DNA of 64,000 nucleotides, taken from Planktosalinus sp963975935. Its GTDB lineage: Bacteria > Bacteroidota > Bacteroidia > Flavobacteriales > Flavobacteriaceae. Below, in pieces: positions 7,742 through 16,317 of this stretch. The position numbers and the translations under genes were made by a program. Where the stretch lies: positions 434,001 through 498,000 of the forward strand of contig CAXBIQ010000001.1 in the NCBI GenBank assembly GCA_963975935.1. Direction: 5' to 3'. The first letter of the stretch is position 1. The number at the start of each line of letters is the position of its first letter. The notes beneath the pieces are model-generated. The model did no database searches. It worked only from the letters and a program-made list of their open reading frames with translations, and had not been told where the DNA came from.

Positions 7742-8515
7742 ATGCAATTTTCAGAAAAATATAAAGCACTTGTAATTACCGTCTTGACAGTAAGTATTTT
7801 TACTGCCGGGCTGCTTAGTTATACATTTTCTACAAAATCAAGCTTGCCCAACAGCACAAAGTATACCCTGGATTTTGAAGAAACAGAAGAACTTGAGAAA
7901 TTCTTTGAGGAACTAAAGGAACCTGATGAAAGTAGTGATCTGGAAACCCACAGGGCATTCAACGAAGCAGAAAAAGCTGCTGAAAGCGAATTGACAACTA
8001 CGTCACAGAATGAATCAGGCAGAATAAATGAACCTTCAAATGAAAAGAGTATAGACGATCAAATCCTGGAAGAACTTGCAGAAGAACGGGATTTACTTGC
8101 TGCTTTGGATGAAAATGCAAGTGTGACGGCTGCAAATACTCCAAAAGCACCAACCCCAAAACCGGAAAAAGAAAAAGTTTCCCGCGGAGATAATACCTCA
8201 AATGACATTGCATTTGAAAATACATCCAACAGAAACAGCTCTATGTATTACAATTTATCAGGGAGAAATGTGATTGATTTTCCCAACCCTATCTATACTT
8301 GTGAAAAGTCCGGAAAAATTGTGGTCAATATCGTTGTTGATGGCTTTGGCAATGTGATAGAAACTTCTTTAAACGAAGCCAGTTCCACGTCATTAGATGG
8401 GTGCCTTGTCGATAATGCCTTGCAGTATGCTGCCGGGGCATCCTTCAGCACATCAGACAATCAATCACAATTGGGCACGATTACCTATATATTTCCCGGT
8501 CAGGGGCGCAATTGA
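7742..8515 (+). CDS. TonB-like periplasmic protein with N-terminal anchor
   Basis: I start at the ATG at 7742 (a TTG 15 bp upstream is also in frame). About 257 aa: one membrane helix at about 10-30, a long acidic, Ser/Thr/Asn-rich low-complexity linker (about 35-165), then a small folded domain (about 170-255) with GKIVVNIVVDGFGNVI. That pattern is typical of the beta-rich C-terminal domain of TonB/energy-transducer-like proteins. Unlike classic TonB, the linker is acidic rather than Pro/Lys-rich, although one TPKAPTPKPEKEK patch is present. In Flavobacteriaceae such proteins are usually called energy transducer TonB family; ExbB/ExbD are not adjacent. The 3' end overlaps the convergent thioredoxin-like gene by 16 bp. 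Confidence 0.65.
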   Translation: MQFSEKYKALVITVLTVSIFTAGLLSYTFSTKSSLPNSTKYTLDFEETEELEKFFEELKEPDESSDLETHRAFNEAEKAAESELTTTSQNESGRINEPSNEKSIDDQILEELAEERDLLAALDENASVTAANTPKAPTPKPEKEKVSRGDNTSNDIAFENTSNRNSSMYYNLSGRNVIDFPNPIYTCEKSGKIVVNIVVDGFGNVIETSLNEASSTSLDGCLVDNALQYAAGASFSTSDNQSQLGTITYIFPGQGRN

Positions 8516-9126
8516 TTCAAGAGAGCAAGCTGGTCTGCAATGATATTCAACCCTTTGTCTTTATTGTACCAGAGCTGTAAATCCTGTTTAAAATCCGGTG
8601 TGAGAAGACCGTTAAGGTTTTTGAAATCCACTACCATTTTTGCCGCTTCTGTGGGACGTGGTCCCCAGGTGTATAGAACTCTATCGTTTTCATTCAGGGC
8701 GATAAGCTTTGGGATGGAACGGGAACCGGCAGTTAAAAACATATCAATTAATTCAGGATGTTCATCGCGATAAACAAGCTTCAATGTTATCTTTGGAGTG
8801 GCTTCTGCTATTTTGTTTAAAACCGGTAAAACCTGTGCGGCATCCCCACACCAGGCTTCCGTGATAACAAGCCAGGTGATGCTTTTTTGGATATTCAGGA
8901 ATTCATGTAAAGATTTTTCATCAATTCTTATGGTTTTATCCAGCCGTTTCATTCGCCGGTAATTGAGCTCAGTATAACCTATAAGGGCTTCTGTCTGCTC
9001 TGGCCCCGATGTTCTCCTGTTTTCAGAAAAATCAAGCATCTGTTCTGAGTACGCGCTATATGAAATAGAACTGTTCAAAGCTTCTTTAATAATATCTTCA
9101 ATAATTGTAACAGTTTGTGTTTCCAT
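8500..9126 (-). CDS. Thioredoxin-family protein
   Basis: 208 aa without a signal peptide. A helical N-terminal part (about 1-80) precedes a thioredoxin-like core with WLVITEAWCGDAAQ; C93 sits where the first active-site Cys of thioredoxins lies, but the second Cys is replaced, giving a CGDA motif. The cis-Pro segment is RSIPKLIALN. This matches a conserved cytosolic Bacteroidota/Firmicutes thioredoxin-like family (Thioredoxin_9-like) whose substrate is not known. A single Cys argues against a normal dithiol oxidoreductase. Convergent overlap of 16 bp with the TonB-like gene. Confidence 0.8.
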   Translation of the reverse strand: METQTVTIIEDIIKEALNSSISYSAYSEQMLDFSENRRTSGPEQTEALIGYTELNYRRMKRLDKTIRIDEKSLHEFLNIQKSITWLVITEAWCGDAAQVLPVLNKIAEATPKITLKLVYRDEHPELIDMFLTAGSRSIPKLIALNENDRVLYTWGPRPTEAAKMVVDFKNLNGLLTPDFKQDLQLWYNKDKGLNIIADQLALLNQLRP

Positions 9127-9236
9127 AAATATTTTTTTACATAGTCGAAAAGAAAGAAGGATACTTTCACGTTTGGGGTTCTTGTGTTATCTTCGTTTTA
9201 AAGAGGCTAAACTAATATCTTTTCAATTAAATTACT

Positions 9237-9806
9237 ATGACTAAAATCACAAAAAGGTGCCCCTGGTGCGGAACTGACCCCCTGTATGTTGCTTACCACG
9301 ATACTGAATGGGGCGTGCCTGTATATGATGATGAGGTATTGTTTGAGTTTTTGATTTTGGAAAGCTTTCAGGCAGGCCTGAGCTGGATAACCATTTTGCG
9401 TAAACGCGAAAACTTCCGCAAGGCATTTGATGATTTTAACTACAAAAAAATTGCTGCATATCCCGAAAGTAAAATTCAGGAATTACTCCAAAACGAAGGT
9501 ATTATCCGGAACAAGCTCAAAGTGCGGGCAGCTGTTAGCAATGCCGCTGCATTTATAAAAGTGCAGGAAGAGTATGGAAGTTTCAGTAACTATATATGGG
9601 ATTTTGTTGACGGAAAACCCATCAAAAACAACCTGAAAAGCATGAGCGAAGCACCGGCAACCACTCCTTTATCAGATAAAGTAAGTAAAGACCTTAAAAA
9701 ACGCGGGTTCAAATTTATGGGAAGCACTGTGGTATATGCCCATATGCAAGCGACTGGAATGCTCAATGACCATTTAGTTGATTGTTTTAGGTATAACGAA
9801 GTGTAA
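9237..9806 (+). CDS. tag: DNA-3-methyladenine glycosylase I
   Basis: 189 aa. It begins with the Tag signature RCPWCG...YHDTEWGVP. The zinc-binding residues are present with the E. coli spacing: C8 and H21 at the N-terminus, H179 and C183 at the C-terminus. The substrate-pocket motif LESFQAGLSW is at about 44-53. It excises 3-methyladenine from alkylated DNA in base excision repair. It is a single-gene unit, with 110 bp of upstream sequence; its stop directly abuts the stop of the convergent small TPR gene. Confidence 0.95.
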   Translation: MTKITKRCPWCGTDPLYVAYHDTEWGVPVYDDEVLFEFLILESFQAGLSWITILRKRENFRKAFDDFNYKKIAAYPESKIQELLQNEGIIRNKLKVRAAVSNAAAFIKVQEEYGSFSNYIWDFVDGKPIKNNLKSMSEAPATTPLSDKVSKDLKKRGFKFMGSTVVYAHMQATGMLNDHLVDCFRYNEV

Positions 9807-10163
9807 TTATTTTTTGGCTTTCTTTTCGTAAAGGTCTAAATAATGTTTTGCCTTTTCAAATTCCCTGAGCTCCTTAAGAGTTTGGGAATATTTTAAATAA
9901 GCCGTTACATCGGGGTTCTTGTCTTTTTCAAACCATTTTTCAAACCATTTTTTTGCAGCTGCATATTGGCCTCTTTCAAAATTTGTAGTCGCTAGTTTTT
10001 CATAAATCTGAACCGATTCATAACCATCTTCAACCACTTTTTCATACACTTTTACCACATCAATAAATTGATCTTTTTGAGAGTATGCAATATCAGATTG
10101 CTGTGCATAAACAGAAAAGCTTAAAGCCAGAAAAAGAGTGGGGAGAGTTAAAAAGTTGCTCAT
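9807..10163 (-). CDS. Small exported TPR protein (PorE-like N-terminal stub)
   Basis: 118 aa with a Sec signal (LTLPTLFLALSFSVYAQQ) and two helix pairs of TPR type (VVKVYEKVVEDGYESVQIYEKL; AKKWFEKWFEKDKNP ... YLKYSQTLKELREFEKAKHYL). The signal peptide and repeats resemble the N-terminus of the large flavobacterial OmpA/TPR proteins (PorE-like) of type IX secretion loci, but the protein stops where the propeller and OmpA domains would follow. It may be a short paralogue or decayed stub. A WFEK-WFEK doubling, also visible as a short DNA repeat near 9926-9950, suggests replication slippage. Confidence 0.6.
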   Translation of the reverse strand: MSNFLTLPTLFLALSFSVYAQQSDIAYSQKDQFIDVVKVYEKVVEDGYESVQIYEKLATTNFERGQYAAAKKWFEKWFEKDKNPDVTAYLKYSQTLKELREFEKAKHYLDLYEKKAKK

Positions 10164-10254
10164 AAATTGCGGGGATGAAAATTTTTAGGGCGATAAATGT
10201 GATAAATAATTTAATAAAATCAAATTATTTTCGATAAACTGTATATGTGTGTGG

Positions 10255-10896
10255 CTATTTTGTAAGAATTGAAATAAACGTTTCTCTGCTCATTTCTTCG
10301 GCCCCCATGGATTCAAGGTGTCTTGTATAGACCTGACAATCAATAAGAAGATATTTTTTTTCTTTCAGCTTTTGCACCAGATAGTAGAAGGCTATCTTAG
10401 AGGCATCCCGCACATGGTGAAACATGCTCTCCCCACAAAATATTTTCTTATCCGGAAGATCAATGCCATAGAGTCCGCCCACCAGTCTTCCTTCTTCCCA
10501 CACTTCTACTGAAGTTGCATGACCCAAACGGTGGAGTTCGAGATATGCTTCCTGCATACTTTGGGTTATCCAGGTCCCGGTTTCTTTCTTTCGGGTTGTG
10601 TGGGCACATTGCTTTATCACTTCCGCGAAAGCGCTATTAAAAGTAATTTCAAAAGGATTGTTTTTCAGCCTCTGTCTAAGGCTTTTAGAAACCTTGAAAT
10701 TCTCGGGACACAAAACCATTCTGGGGTCTGGGCTCCACCACAACACCGGTTGATTGTCACTGAACCAGGGGAAGATACCTTGGCGATATGCATTCATCAA
10801 ACGCTTAGGCGAAAGTTTGCCCCCCAATGCGAGTAGTCCATCCTCATCTGCAAGTGAGACATCCGGAAACGGGGTGTTTTCTTCAAGATAAACCAT
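10255..10896 (-). CDS. aat: Leucyl/phenylalanyl-tRNA--protein transferase
   Basis: 213 aa starting at the ATG at 10896 (MVYLEENTPFPD), which gives the family's normal N-terminus; the frame is open further up but overlaps the previous gene. Conserved blocks are present: LLALGGKLSPKRLMNAYRQGIFPW, PVLWWSPDPRMVL, and GLYGI ... FCGESMFH. The enzyme adds Leu or Phe to proteins with N-terminal Arg or Lys, feeding the ClpS/ClpAP N-end rule pathway. Its start is 7 bp after the stop of the AtoE-type transporter, so it is probably its downstream operon partner, with no evident functional link. Confidence 0.95.
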   Translation of the reverse strand: MVYLEENTPFPDVSLADEDGLLALGGKLSPKRLMNAYRQGIFPWFSDNQPVLWWSPDPRMVLCPENFKVSKSLRQRLKNNPFEITFNSAFAEVIKQCAHTTRKKETGTWITQSMQEAYLELHRLGHATSVEVWEEGRLVGGLYGIDLPDKKIFCGESMFHHVRDASKIAFYYLVQKLKEKKYLLIDCQVYTRHLESMGAEEMSRETFISILTK

Positions 10897-10903
10897 AGTC
10901 TTT

Positions 10904-12274
10904 TTAAAATATAAGCAGGCCCAGCAGGTAGACACAACTACCCACAAGCATTAAAATAACCGTATAGGGCAAAATTTCCCGCGCCTTTAATTTAGTAATG
11001 GCAAGCAAAGGCAAAGCCCAAAAAGGTTGGAGCATATTTGTAATTTGATCGCCATAAGATAGGGCCATGATGATTTTTGGCAAGGGAACCCCAAGTTGCA
11101 AAGCAGCATCTATAATGATAGGTCCCTGCAAGGCCCATTGCCCGCCACCACTTGGCACAAAAATATTGACCAATCCGGCACTGAAAAATGTAAAAAGTGG
11201 AAGCGTGGTTTCATTGGAAATACTGATAAACGCTTCACTGATCATAGTAACCATTCCGGTATCTTTCATAATGCCCATAATACCAAAATACAAAGGAAAC
11301 TGAATCAATATTCCCGAAGCCCCTGAAATGGCTTCGCCCAGAGCATTGGCAAAACTTTTAAAACTTCCGTGCAACACAATACCCAGACCCAACATAAAAA
11401 AGTTGAGCATATTGGGTGTAATAACAAGGCTGCTCAAAGCCTCATAATATTGTACAAAAAAAGCCGCAAGCAGAAGGACACCAAACCCGATAGCAGCAAT
11501 TTGAGAGTTTTCAATTTTATTTGATGAATCGCTTTCTTCAGAAGGAGCATATGGTTTTAGGGGAAGGTGCACTTTTTTTGTTTCAACTTTTTTGCTGAGA
11601 AAATAGAGAGTTAAGGGAATTACAAAAAGCAAAACGCCAAAAATCACCAGGTTCCACCAGCTTAAAACGGTTTCACCAGTGGAGATTAAATTTGGGATTT
11701 GTTGTGCCATTTCGGTTGATACAATGCCATCCATCAAAGCCGGGAGATGCCCTGCTTCAGCAACTTTTAAAGGTGCAGAACCACTAATACCACCGTGCCA
11801 GATCATTAACCCCACATAACCTGAAGCACCTACCAATGGGTAGTTTATGGAGAACCCCCTTTTTAAAGAAGCCTCGGCAACTTTTCGGGCCATAATGGCA
11901 CCAAAAATAAGGCCGAGCCCCCAGTTAAAAAATGCCACCAGCATAGTTGTGACACTCACCAATATAACAGCGCTTGCCGTTGAGTGAACATAACCTGTAA
12001 TATAATCTGTTAAAGCACTCATGGGTTTGCTTAAAACCAGGATGTGCCCCAAAACAAGGATGAGCATCATCTGATATCCAAAAACCAGCAGGTCGTTGTT
12101 CCAGATACCTTTTTCCCAGAATTTTAATACAGAAACCACATGGCTTTCGCCGGAAGGATTGTCACTGAAAAGCAACGCCAAAACGATGGTTAAAAAGGTT
12201 AAAAATACTGCAATCACAAAGGGTGATGGTACAAATTTTTCAAAAACCTTTTCCAGTGTCTTGGTGAATGACAT
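10904..12274 (-). CDS. Short-chain fatty acid transporter, AtoE family
   Basis: 456-aa polytopic inner-membrane protein with about 11-12 hydrophobic segments. Family marks include FEKFVPSPFVIAVFLT at the N-terminus, FNWGLGLIFGAIMARKVA, MIWHGGISGSAPL, and FVPSGGGQWALQGP in the C-terminal half. AtoE-type proteins are thought to take up short-chain fatty acids such as acetoacetate or butyrate. No ato catabolic genes are adjacent, so the substrate is open. A strong hairpin with a T tract lies just upstream on the same strand (12287-12314), separating it from the DUF3127 gene. Confidence 0.9.
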   Translation of the reverse strand: MSFTKTLEKVFEKFVPSPFVIAVFLTFLTIVLALLFSDNPSGESHVVSVLKFWEKGIWNNDLLVFGYQMMLILVLGHILVLSKPMSALTDYITGYVHSTASAVILVSVTTMLVAFFNWGLGLIFGAIMARKVAEASLKRGFSINYPLVGASGYVGLMIWHGGISGSAPLKVAEAGHLPALMDGIVSTEMAQQIPNLISTGETVLSWWNLVIFGVLLFVIPLTLYFLSKKVETKKVHLPLKPYAPSEESDSSNKIENSQIAAIGFGVLLLAAFFVQYYEALSSLVITPNMLNFFMLGLGIVLHGSFKSFANALGEAISGASGILIQFPLYFGIMGIMKDTGMVTMISEAFISISNETTLPLFTFFSAGLVNIFVPSGGGQWALQGPIIIDAALQLGVPLPKIIMALSYGDQITNMLQPFWALPLLAITKLKAREILPYTVILMLVGSCVYLLGLLIF

Positions 12275-12286
12275 TTTCTAAAGAAT

Positions 12287-12314
12287 AAAAAAAACGCGCA
12301 GGTTGCTGCGCGTT
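12287..12314 (-). terminator. Rho-independent terminator after the DUF3127 gene
   Basis: On the minus strand AACGCGCAG-CAAC-CTGCGCGTT forms a 9-bp GC-rich stem followed by a run of eight T. It ends transcription of the DUF3127/flavin reductase genes before the AtoE-type gene. Confidence 0.8.
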
Positions 12315-12330
12315 GATAGTTGATGGCTTA

Positions 12331-12708
12331 TTAAAAAGGTAAATCGTCGTGATCTTCTTCATTAAGGTCATTGATGGGCTCAAAGGCTTCGGCAGGAGGA
12401 GTGGGTGGTATATCTGAACTTGAAGAACTTTGTTCTAAATTCTCAATGCGCCATCCTTGAATGGAATTGAAATACTTGGTTTCCCCTTGAGGGTTTACCC
12501 ATTCACGCCCTCTTAAATTGATGCTTATTTTTACATTTTGTCCCACATTAAAGTTGTTGAGTAAATCTGTTTTATCTTGAACAAATTCAACCATGATGTG
12601 TTGCGGGTATTGCTCTTCAGTGGTGACCACAACTTCCCTTTTTCTAAATCCATTACTTCCAAAGGTTTGCGTTTCACCTATCATCTTGATTTTTCCTTGT
12701 ACTTCCAT
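12331..12708 (-). CDS. DUF3127 protein with SSB-like acidic tail
   Basis: 125 aa. The N-terminal 90 residues match DUF3127 (MEVQGKIKMIGETQTFG ... FRKREVVVTT ... NVGQNVKISINLRGREW), a predicted OB-fold. After a Ser/Pro-rich linker it ends NEEDHDDLPF. The same DDLPF tip ends the SSB at 40566-41012 in this window and is the interaction tail of bacterial SSBs. This points to a ssDNA-binding or SSB-partner-recruiting role; that is inference, since the family is uncharacterised. It lies 3 bp after the flavin reductase gene and is followed by a terminator. Confidence 0.85.
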   Translation of the reverse strand: MEVQGKIKMIGETQTFGSNGFRKREVVVTTEEQYPQHIMVEFVQDKTDLLNNFNVGQNVKISINLRGREWVNPQGETKYFNSIQGWRIENLEQSSSSSDIPPTPPAEAFEPINDLNEEDHDDLPF

Positions 12709-12711
12709 AAT

Positions 12712-13587
12712 TTAAATTTTTGCGAGCAATACCTTCCAGGCAGAAGGAATGTCTCCTTGTTGTAAATAATTTTGTGCTAATTTATGAATTTCAGTTGTAT
12801 CTGACGAACTTAATATCTTTCTGGATTCCATATTATTAGATATAAAATCCTTTATCTCCTCTGTTGAAGGAATCTTTTCAATATTACCAAGCATGCCCAG
12901 GTCGTTTCCGGTCAAAACGGTACTTGATGTTATTTCTTTAGGGATTGAATCCACTCCTATGCCCAATGTGGTCAGGGGCTTCGGCACTTCAAACATGCCC
13001 ATATTGGAACGGCTGTACCAATTACCGCCCATTCTGGCAACGGTGTCTATTTTTTGCTGATCAATGACTTGGTTTTCGTCTAGAATGGATTCGTCAATGT
13101 GAATCTTGACCACTTCACATATCACCAGGTTTCCGGCACCGCCTTCTTTACCCAGTTGTACCACTTCATTTACTATACATTCAAAATGCACGGGACTTTC
13201 GGCCACACGGGGCGGTTTAATTTTTTCTGAAGGAAGCGGAGTCAAGCCGGCTTTGGTAAACTCATTTGTACCTTTAGGGTATTCAGTTGAAGAAAGTGAC
13301 ATTTGCTGTACCATGTCAAAATTGACAATGTTTATCACCACCTCTTTTACTTCCAGCACATTTTCATAAGTATGCTTTGTGGTATTATCACGACCGCGAC
13401 GCGCCGGGGAAAAAATTAAAATGGGCGGGTTTGCACTGAAAACATTAAAAAAGCTAAAAGGCGATAAATTGATATTCCCTTTAGTATCAACTGTGCTGGC
13501 AAATGCAATGGGGCGTGGTGTTACCGCACCCAGCAGATAGCCATGTAATCTACCTACAGAAAGGTCTTTTGGGTCTAATGTTAGCAT
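12712..13587 (-). CDS. Flavin reductase family protein
   Basis: 291 aa. The N-terminal 200 residues carry the flavin-reductase-like split barrel: LLGAVTPRPIAFASTVDTKG, NLSPFSFFNVFSANPP, and a KHTYENVLEVKEVVINIV segment. The FMN-binding pattern (SPFSFFN) is conserved. The C-terminal ~80 residues are a helical extension found in flavobacterial members. It probably binds FMN and reduces flavin or an unknown substrate using NAD(P)H. It is followed after 3 bp by the DUF3127 gene, and the sensor kinase is divergent from it. Confidence 0.85.
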   Translation of the reverse strand: MLTLDPKDLSVGRLHGYLLGAVTPRPIAFASTVDTKGNINLSPFSFFNVFSANPPILIFSPARRGRDNTTKHTYENVLEVKEVVINIVNFDMVQQMSLSSTEYPKGTNEFTKAGLTPLPSEKIKPPRVAESPVHFECIVNEVVQLGKEGGAGNLVICEVVKIHIDESILDENQVIDQQKIDTVARMGGNWYSRSNMGMFEVPKPLTTLGIGVDSIPKEITSSTVLTGNDLGMLGNIEKIPSTEEIKDFISNNMESRKILSSSDTTEIHKLAQNYLQQGDIPSAWKVLLAKI

Positions 13588-13698
13588 AAAAGCAAAGGTA
13601 ACGAATGTGATAAAAAATGAAGACGATTGTTCCTTTAATTTATGAACACAATTATATTAACAGATTTCTGTTATATTTAGCATTCAAAATAAATTTCA

Positions 13699-14889
13699 AT
13701 GCAAAGCGAAAGAAATTACTTCAGAATAATATTTGTTCTCTTGTCACTTGTTACGGTCACTATTATATTATGGAATACCTATATCTTTTTTAATGAATTA
13801 AAAGAAAATGAACGCATTAGAATGGAAATTTGGGCAGCCGCACAGGCAGAGGTTTTAAAAGATTCTGACCTCGAAAGTAGTATTGCACAACTGGCTCTTG
13901 ATATCCTGACCAGTAATTCAACAACCCCCATGATTTTATACAACTATGAGGATGATGATTATGAATTCAATAATATACAGGAAGAAGATTACAGAACTCC
14001 CAATCAAAAAGAAGCGCTCATTGAAAAATATAAAAGCCAGTATGAACCCATAGACGTGACTTATGAAGGGGAAACACTCAGTACCATTTTCTACGGAAAT
14101 TCCAGTATTATCACCAAATTGAAATACTATCCATTAGCCATCCTTTTGATCATTTTGCTTTTTGTTGCTGTGGTTTATTTTTTCTTCAGAACCCGAAAAG
14201 CGGCCGAACAAAACCGGCTATGGGCGGGTATGGCCAAAGAAACTGCTCATCAAATAGGCACCCCGCTTTCATCATTGATCGGCTGGACAGAGATTTTAAA
14301 ATCAGAACACGTGAACCCCGAATATATAAACGAAATGGAAAAAGATATTTTCAGGCTTCAAACCATAACAGACCGTTTTTCCAAAGTGGGCTCAATACCC
14401 GTGCTTAACAGAAAGGATGTAGTTTCAGAGACCATAAAATCTTTTGATTATATCAAAAACCGGAGTTCAAAACTTATTGATTTTGAACTTAATATTCCTG
14501 ATGACCCTATTTTTGTTTCTTTAAATAAGCAGCTTTACAGCTGGGCAATTGAAAACTTAGTGAAAAATGCCATCGACGCTATGAAAGGAAAAGGAAAAGT
14601 AACCATTTCCATATATAAAAACACCCGCACAGTTCATATTCTGGTCAAAGATACCGGCCAGGGAATAGCCAAAAAAGATTTTTCAAAAATTTTCACTCCC
14701 GGTTTTACAACGAAGAAACGCGGTTGGGGATTGGGCTTGTCACTCACAAAACGTATTATAGAAGATTATCACGATGGTAAAATCAAGGTAAAACACTCTG
14801 AAAAAGGAGTAGGCACCACCTTTCAGATATCTTTACGAATGCTGGACAATGATTCAAAAACCCGTCTTAGCGAGTCGGGTATGGAATAA
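13699..14889 (+). CDS. Membrane sensor histidine kinase
   Basis: 396 aa: TM1 at about 9-31, an acidic periplasmic sensor region (about 32-142) without a recognised fold, TM2 at about 145-163, then a dimerisation helix with the phospho-acceptor H184 in KETAHQIGTPLSSL. The HATPase domain has N box NLVKNAIDAM, G1 KDTGQGIAKKDF, F box FTPGF, and G2 GWGLGLSLTKRII. No cognate response regulator is adjacent (orphan kinase), so its signal and output are unknown. The last 67 bp overlap the convergent thioesterase gene; both frames look real. Confidence 0.93.
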   Translation: MQSERNYFRIIFVLLSLVTVTIILWNTYIFFNELKENERIRMEIWAAAQAEVLKDSDLESSIAQLALDILTSNSTTPMILYNYEDDDYEFNNIQEEDYRTPNQKEALIEKYKSQYEPIDVTYEGETLSTIFYGNSSIITKLKYYPLAILLIILLFVAVVYFFFRTRKAAEQNRLWAGMAKETAHQIGTPLSSLIGWTEILKSEHVNPEYINEMEKDIFRLQTITDRFSKVGSIPVLNRKDVVSETIKSFDYIKNRSSKLIDFELNIPDDPIFVSLNKQLYSWAIENLVKNAIDAMKGKGKVTISIYKNTRTVHILVKDTGQGIAKKDFSKIFTPGFTTKKRGWGLGLSLTKRIIEDYHDGKIKVKHSEKGVGTTFQISLRMLDNDSKTRLSESGME

Positions 14890-15254
14890 GTTTTTTTAGT
14901 GTTAAAATCAAAACAAACAGCGACATCTTTGGCTTCAATGCAAACCTCGCCGACTTCATTCAAAATGATGTGTTCCAATGAGAAACTGCTGTTTTTTATG
15001 TAGCCAATACGGGACTTTACTGTAACCTTGCCGGGATAGAATAAAGACTTCTTAAAGTCACATTTGGAAGAAACCAGCATGGGGCCTCGGTTTGTTTTTT
15101 TATAACTTTCATACAAACCCGATTTTTCCCAGATATTCACCCGGGCCGATTGTAGATAGCGAATAATATTTACATTGTTAACGTGCTCATATACATCGAG
15201 GTCACTCCAGTCAATCCGTAATACTACCTTTAAGGGGTATTCCTCTTTATTCAT
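14823..15254 (-). CDS. Acyl-CoA thioesterase, 4HBT hot-dog family
   Basis: 143 aa with the 4-hydroxybenzoyl-CoA thioesterase pattern near the N-terminus: RIDWSDLDVYEHVNNVNIIRYL, where the Asp and the HVNN segment are the usual active-site region. The central helix and beta strands follow normal hot-dog order. It probably hydrolyses short or medium acyl-CoA; the substrate cannot be read. The start overlaps the end of the HIT gene by 4 bp (ATGA type), so the two are translationally coupled, and its 3' end overlaps the histidine kinase gene in antisense by 67 bp. Confidence 0.87.
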   Translation of the reverse strand: MNKEEYPLKVVLRIDWSDLDVYEHVNNVNIIRYLQSARVNIWEKSGLYESYKKTNRGPMLVSSKCDFKKSLFYPGKVTVKSRIGYIKNSSFSLEHIILNEVGEVCIEAKDVAVCFDFNTKKTYSIPDSLRRVFESLSSIRKDI

Positions 15255-15643
15255 TCCATTTGTGCTTTTATGTCCACTACCAGTGCTTCAAATTCTTCTT
15301 CAGTGAGTTTTACTTTTTTGCTGAAATCCATATCACTCATTTGGTTTATAGGGATTAAATGCACGTGAACATGAGGCACCTCAAGTCCTATTACAGCCAC
15401 TCCCACACGCTTGCATGAGATTGCATTCTCAAGAGCTTTAGCCACTTTCCTGGAAAAGCTCATCAATTTTAAATAGGTTGTTTCATCCAGGTCAAAAACC
15501 TTGTCAACTTCAACTTTAGGCACACACAAGGTATGACCTTTGGCATTAGGATTAATGTCCAGAAAAGCGATAAAGTCATCATCTTCTGCAACTTTATAGG
15601 AAGGAATTTCCCCCTTTATGATTTTTGAAAAAACAGTAGACAT
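15251..15643 (-). CDS. HIT family nucleotide-binding protein (HINT type)
   Basis: 130 aa, cytoplasmic. The histidine triad is intact at H91, H93 and H95 (HVHVHLIP), with the N-terminal FSKIIKGEIPSYKVAEDD and NPNAKGHTLCVPK segments of HINT-type hydrolases. Such proteins hydrolyse AMP-lysine or nucleoside phosphoramidates; the physiological role is unclear. It lies downstream of greA on the same strand, separated by a terminator hairpin (15686-15713), and overlaps the thioesterase start. Confidence 0.93.
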   Translation of the reverse strand: MSTVFSKIIKGEIPSYKVAEDDDFIAFLDINPNAKGHTLCVPKVEVDKVFDLDETTYLKLMSFSRKVAKALENAISCKRVGVAVIGLEVPHVHVHLIPINQMSDMDFSKKVKLTEEEFEALVVDIKAQME

Positions 15644-15685
15644 GATAATTAATTTTTGTTTTAAAGGTAATTAAAATTGAGGATA

Positions 15686-15713
15686 CAAAAAAAGACAGGA
15701 TAACCTGTCTTTC
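15686..15713 (-). terminator. Rho-independent terminator after greA
   Basis: AAAGACAGG-TTAT-CCTGTCTTT on the minus strand followed by further T residues; a 9-bp stem. It lies between greA and the HIT gene. Confidence 0.78.
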
Positions 15714-15737
15714 ATTTTAAACAATCATATACTGCTA

Positions 15738-16211
15738 CTACCTGCTTATCTCGAGGATTTCAAATTTTACAGAGCCATTTGGCACTTGAATTTCTGCTAC
15801 TTCACCCACTTTTTTTCCAAGCAAACCTTTGCCTATTGGTGAGTCGACAGATATTTTTCCGGATTTTAAATCGGCTTCACTTTGTGCGACCAGTTTGTAT
15901 GTCATTTGTGTTCCATTTGCCTGGTTTTTTATTTTTACAGTTGAATGTACCAGTGCTTTTGAAGTATCTAATTGAGACTCATCAATCAAACGTGCATTGG
16001 ATACTACTTCTTCCAGTTTAGAAATGCGGAGCTCAAGCATGCCTTGTGCTTCTTTGGCGGCATCATACTCTGCATTTTCAGACAGGTCACCCTTGTCCCT
16101 TGCTTCCGCTATAGCCTGTGATGCTTTGGGGCGCTCTACATCCCTCAATTGATCGAGTTCTGCCTTTAATTTTTTCAAACCCTCTTCGGTGTAATAAGAT
16201 ACTTTACTCAT
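15738..16211 (-). CDS. greA: Transcription elongation factor GreA
   Basis: 157 aa, the standard size. The N-terminal coiled coil (about 10-75) carries the tip ARDKGDLSENAEYDAAKE with the acidic residues that reach the RNA polymerase active site. The C-terminal FKBP-like domain includes VDSPIGKGLLGKKVGEV. It stimulates cleavage of backtracked transcripts. An own terminator lies downstream (15686-15713) and a -7-like box upstream (16310-16317), so it is probably monocistronic. Confidence 0.96.
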   Translation of the reverse strand: MSKVSYYTEEGLKKLKAELDQLRDVERPKASQAIAEARDKGDLSENAEYDAAKEAQGMLELRISKLEEVVSNARLIDESQLDTSKALVHSTVKIKNQANGTQMTYKLVAQSEADLKSGKISVDSPIGKGLLGKKVGEVAEIQVPNGSVKFEILEISR

Positions 16212-16309
16212 AACTTCATCGTTTTATATAATACAAAGAATCCCGCTACACTGAATGGTTCAGTCAACTGCGGGAACTAAAAAATCCCATTCGGGACGGG
16301 ATTCATATA

Positions 16310-16317
16310 CAAATATA
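16310..16317 (-). promoter_or_regulatory. Putative -7 element for greA
   Basis: Minus strand TATATTTG matches the Bacteroidota -7 consensus TAnnTTTG, about 100 bp upstream of greA. No good TTTG -33 box is seen at the expected distance. Two small GC-rich hairpins (CCCGC...GCGGG and AATCCC...GGGATT) lie between it and the gene. Confidence 0.4.
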
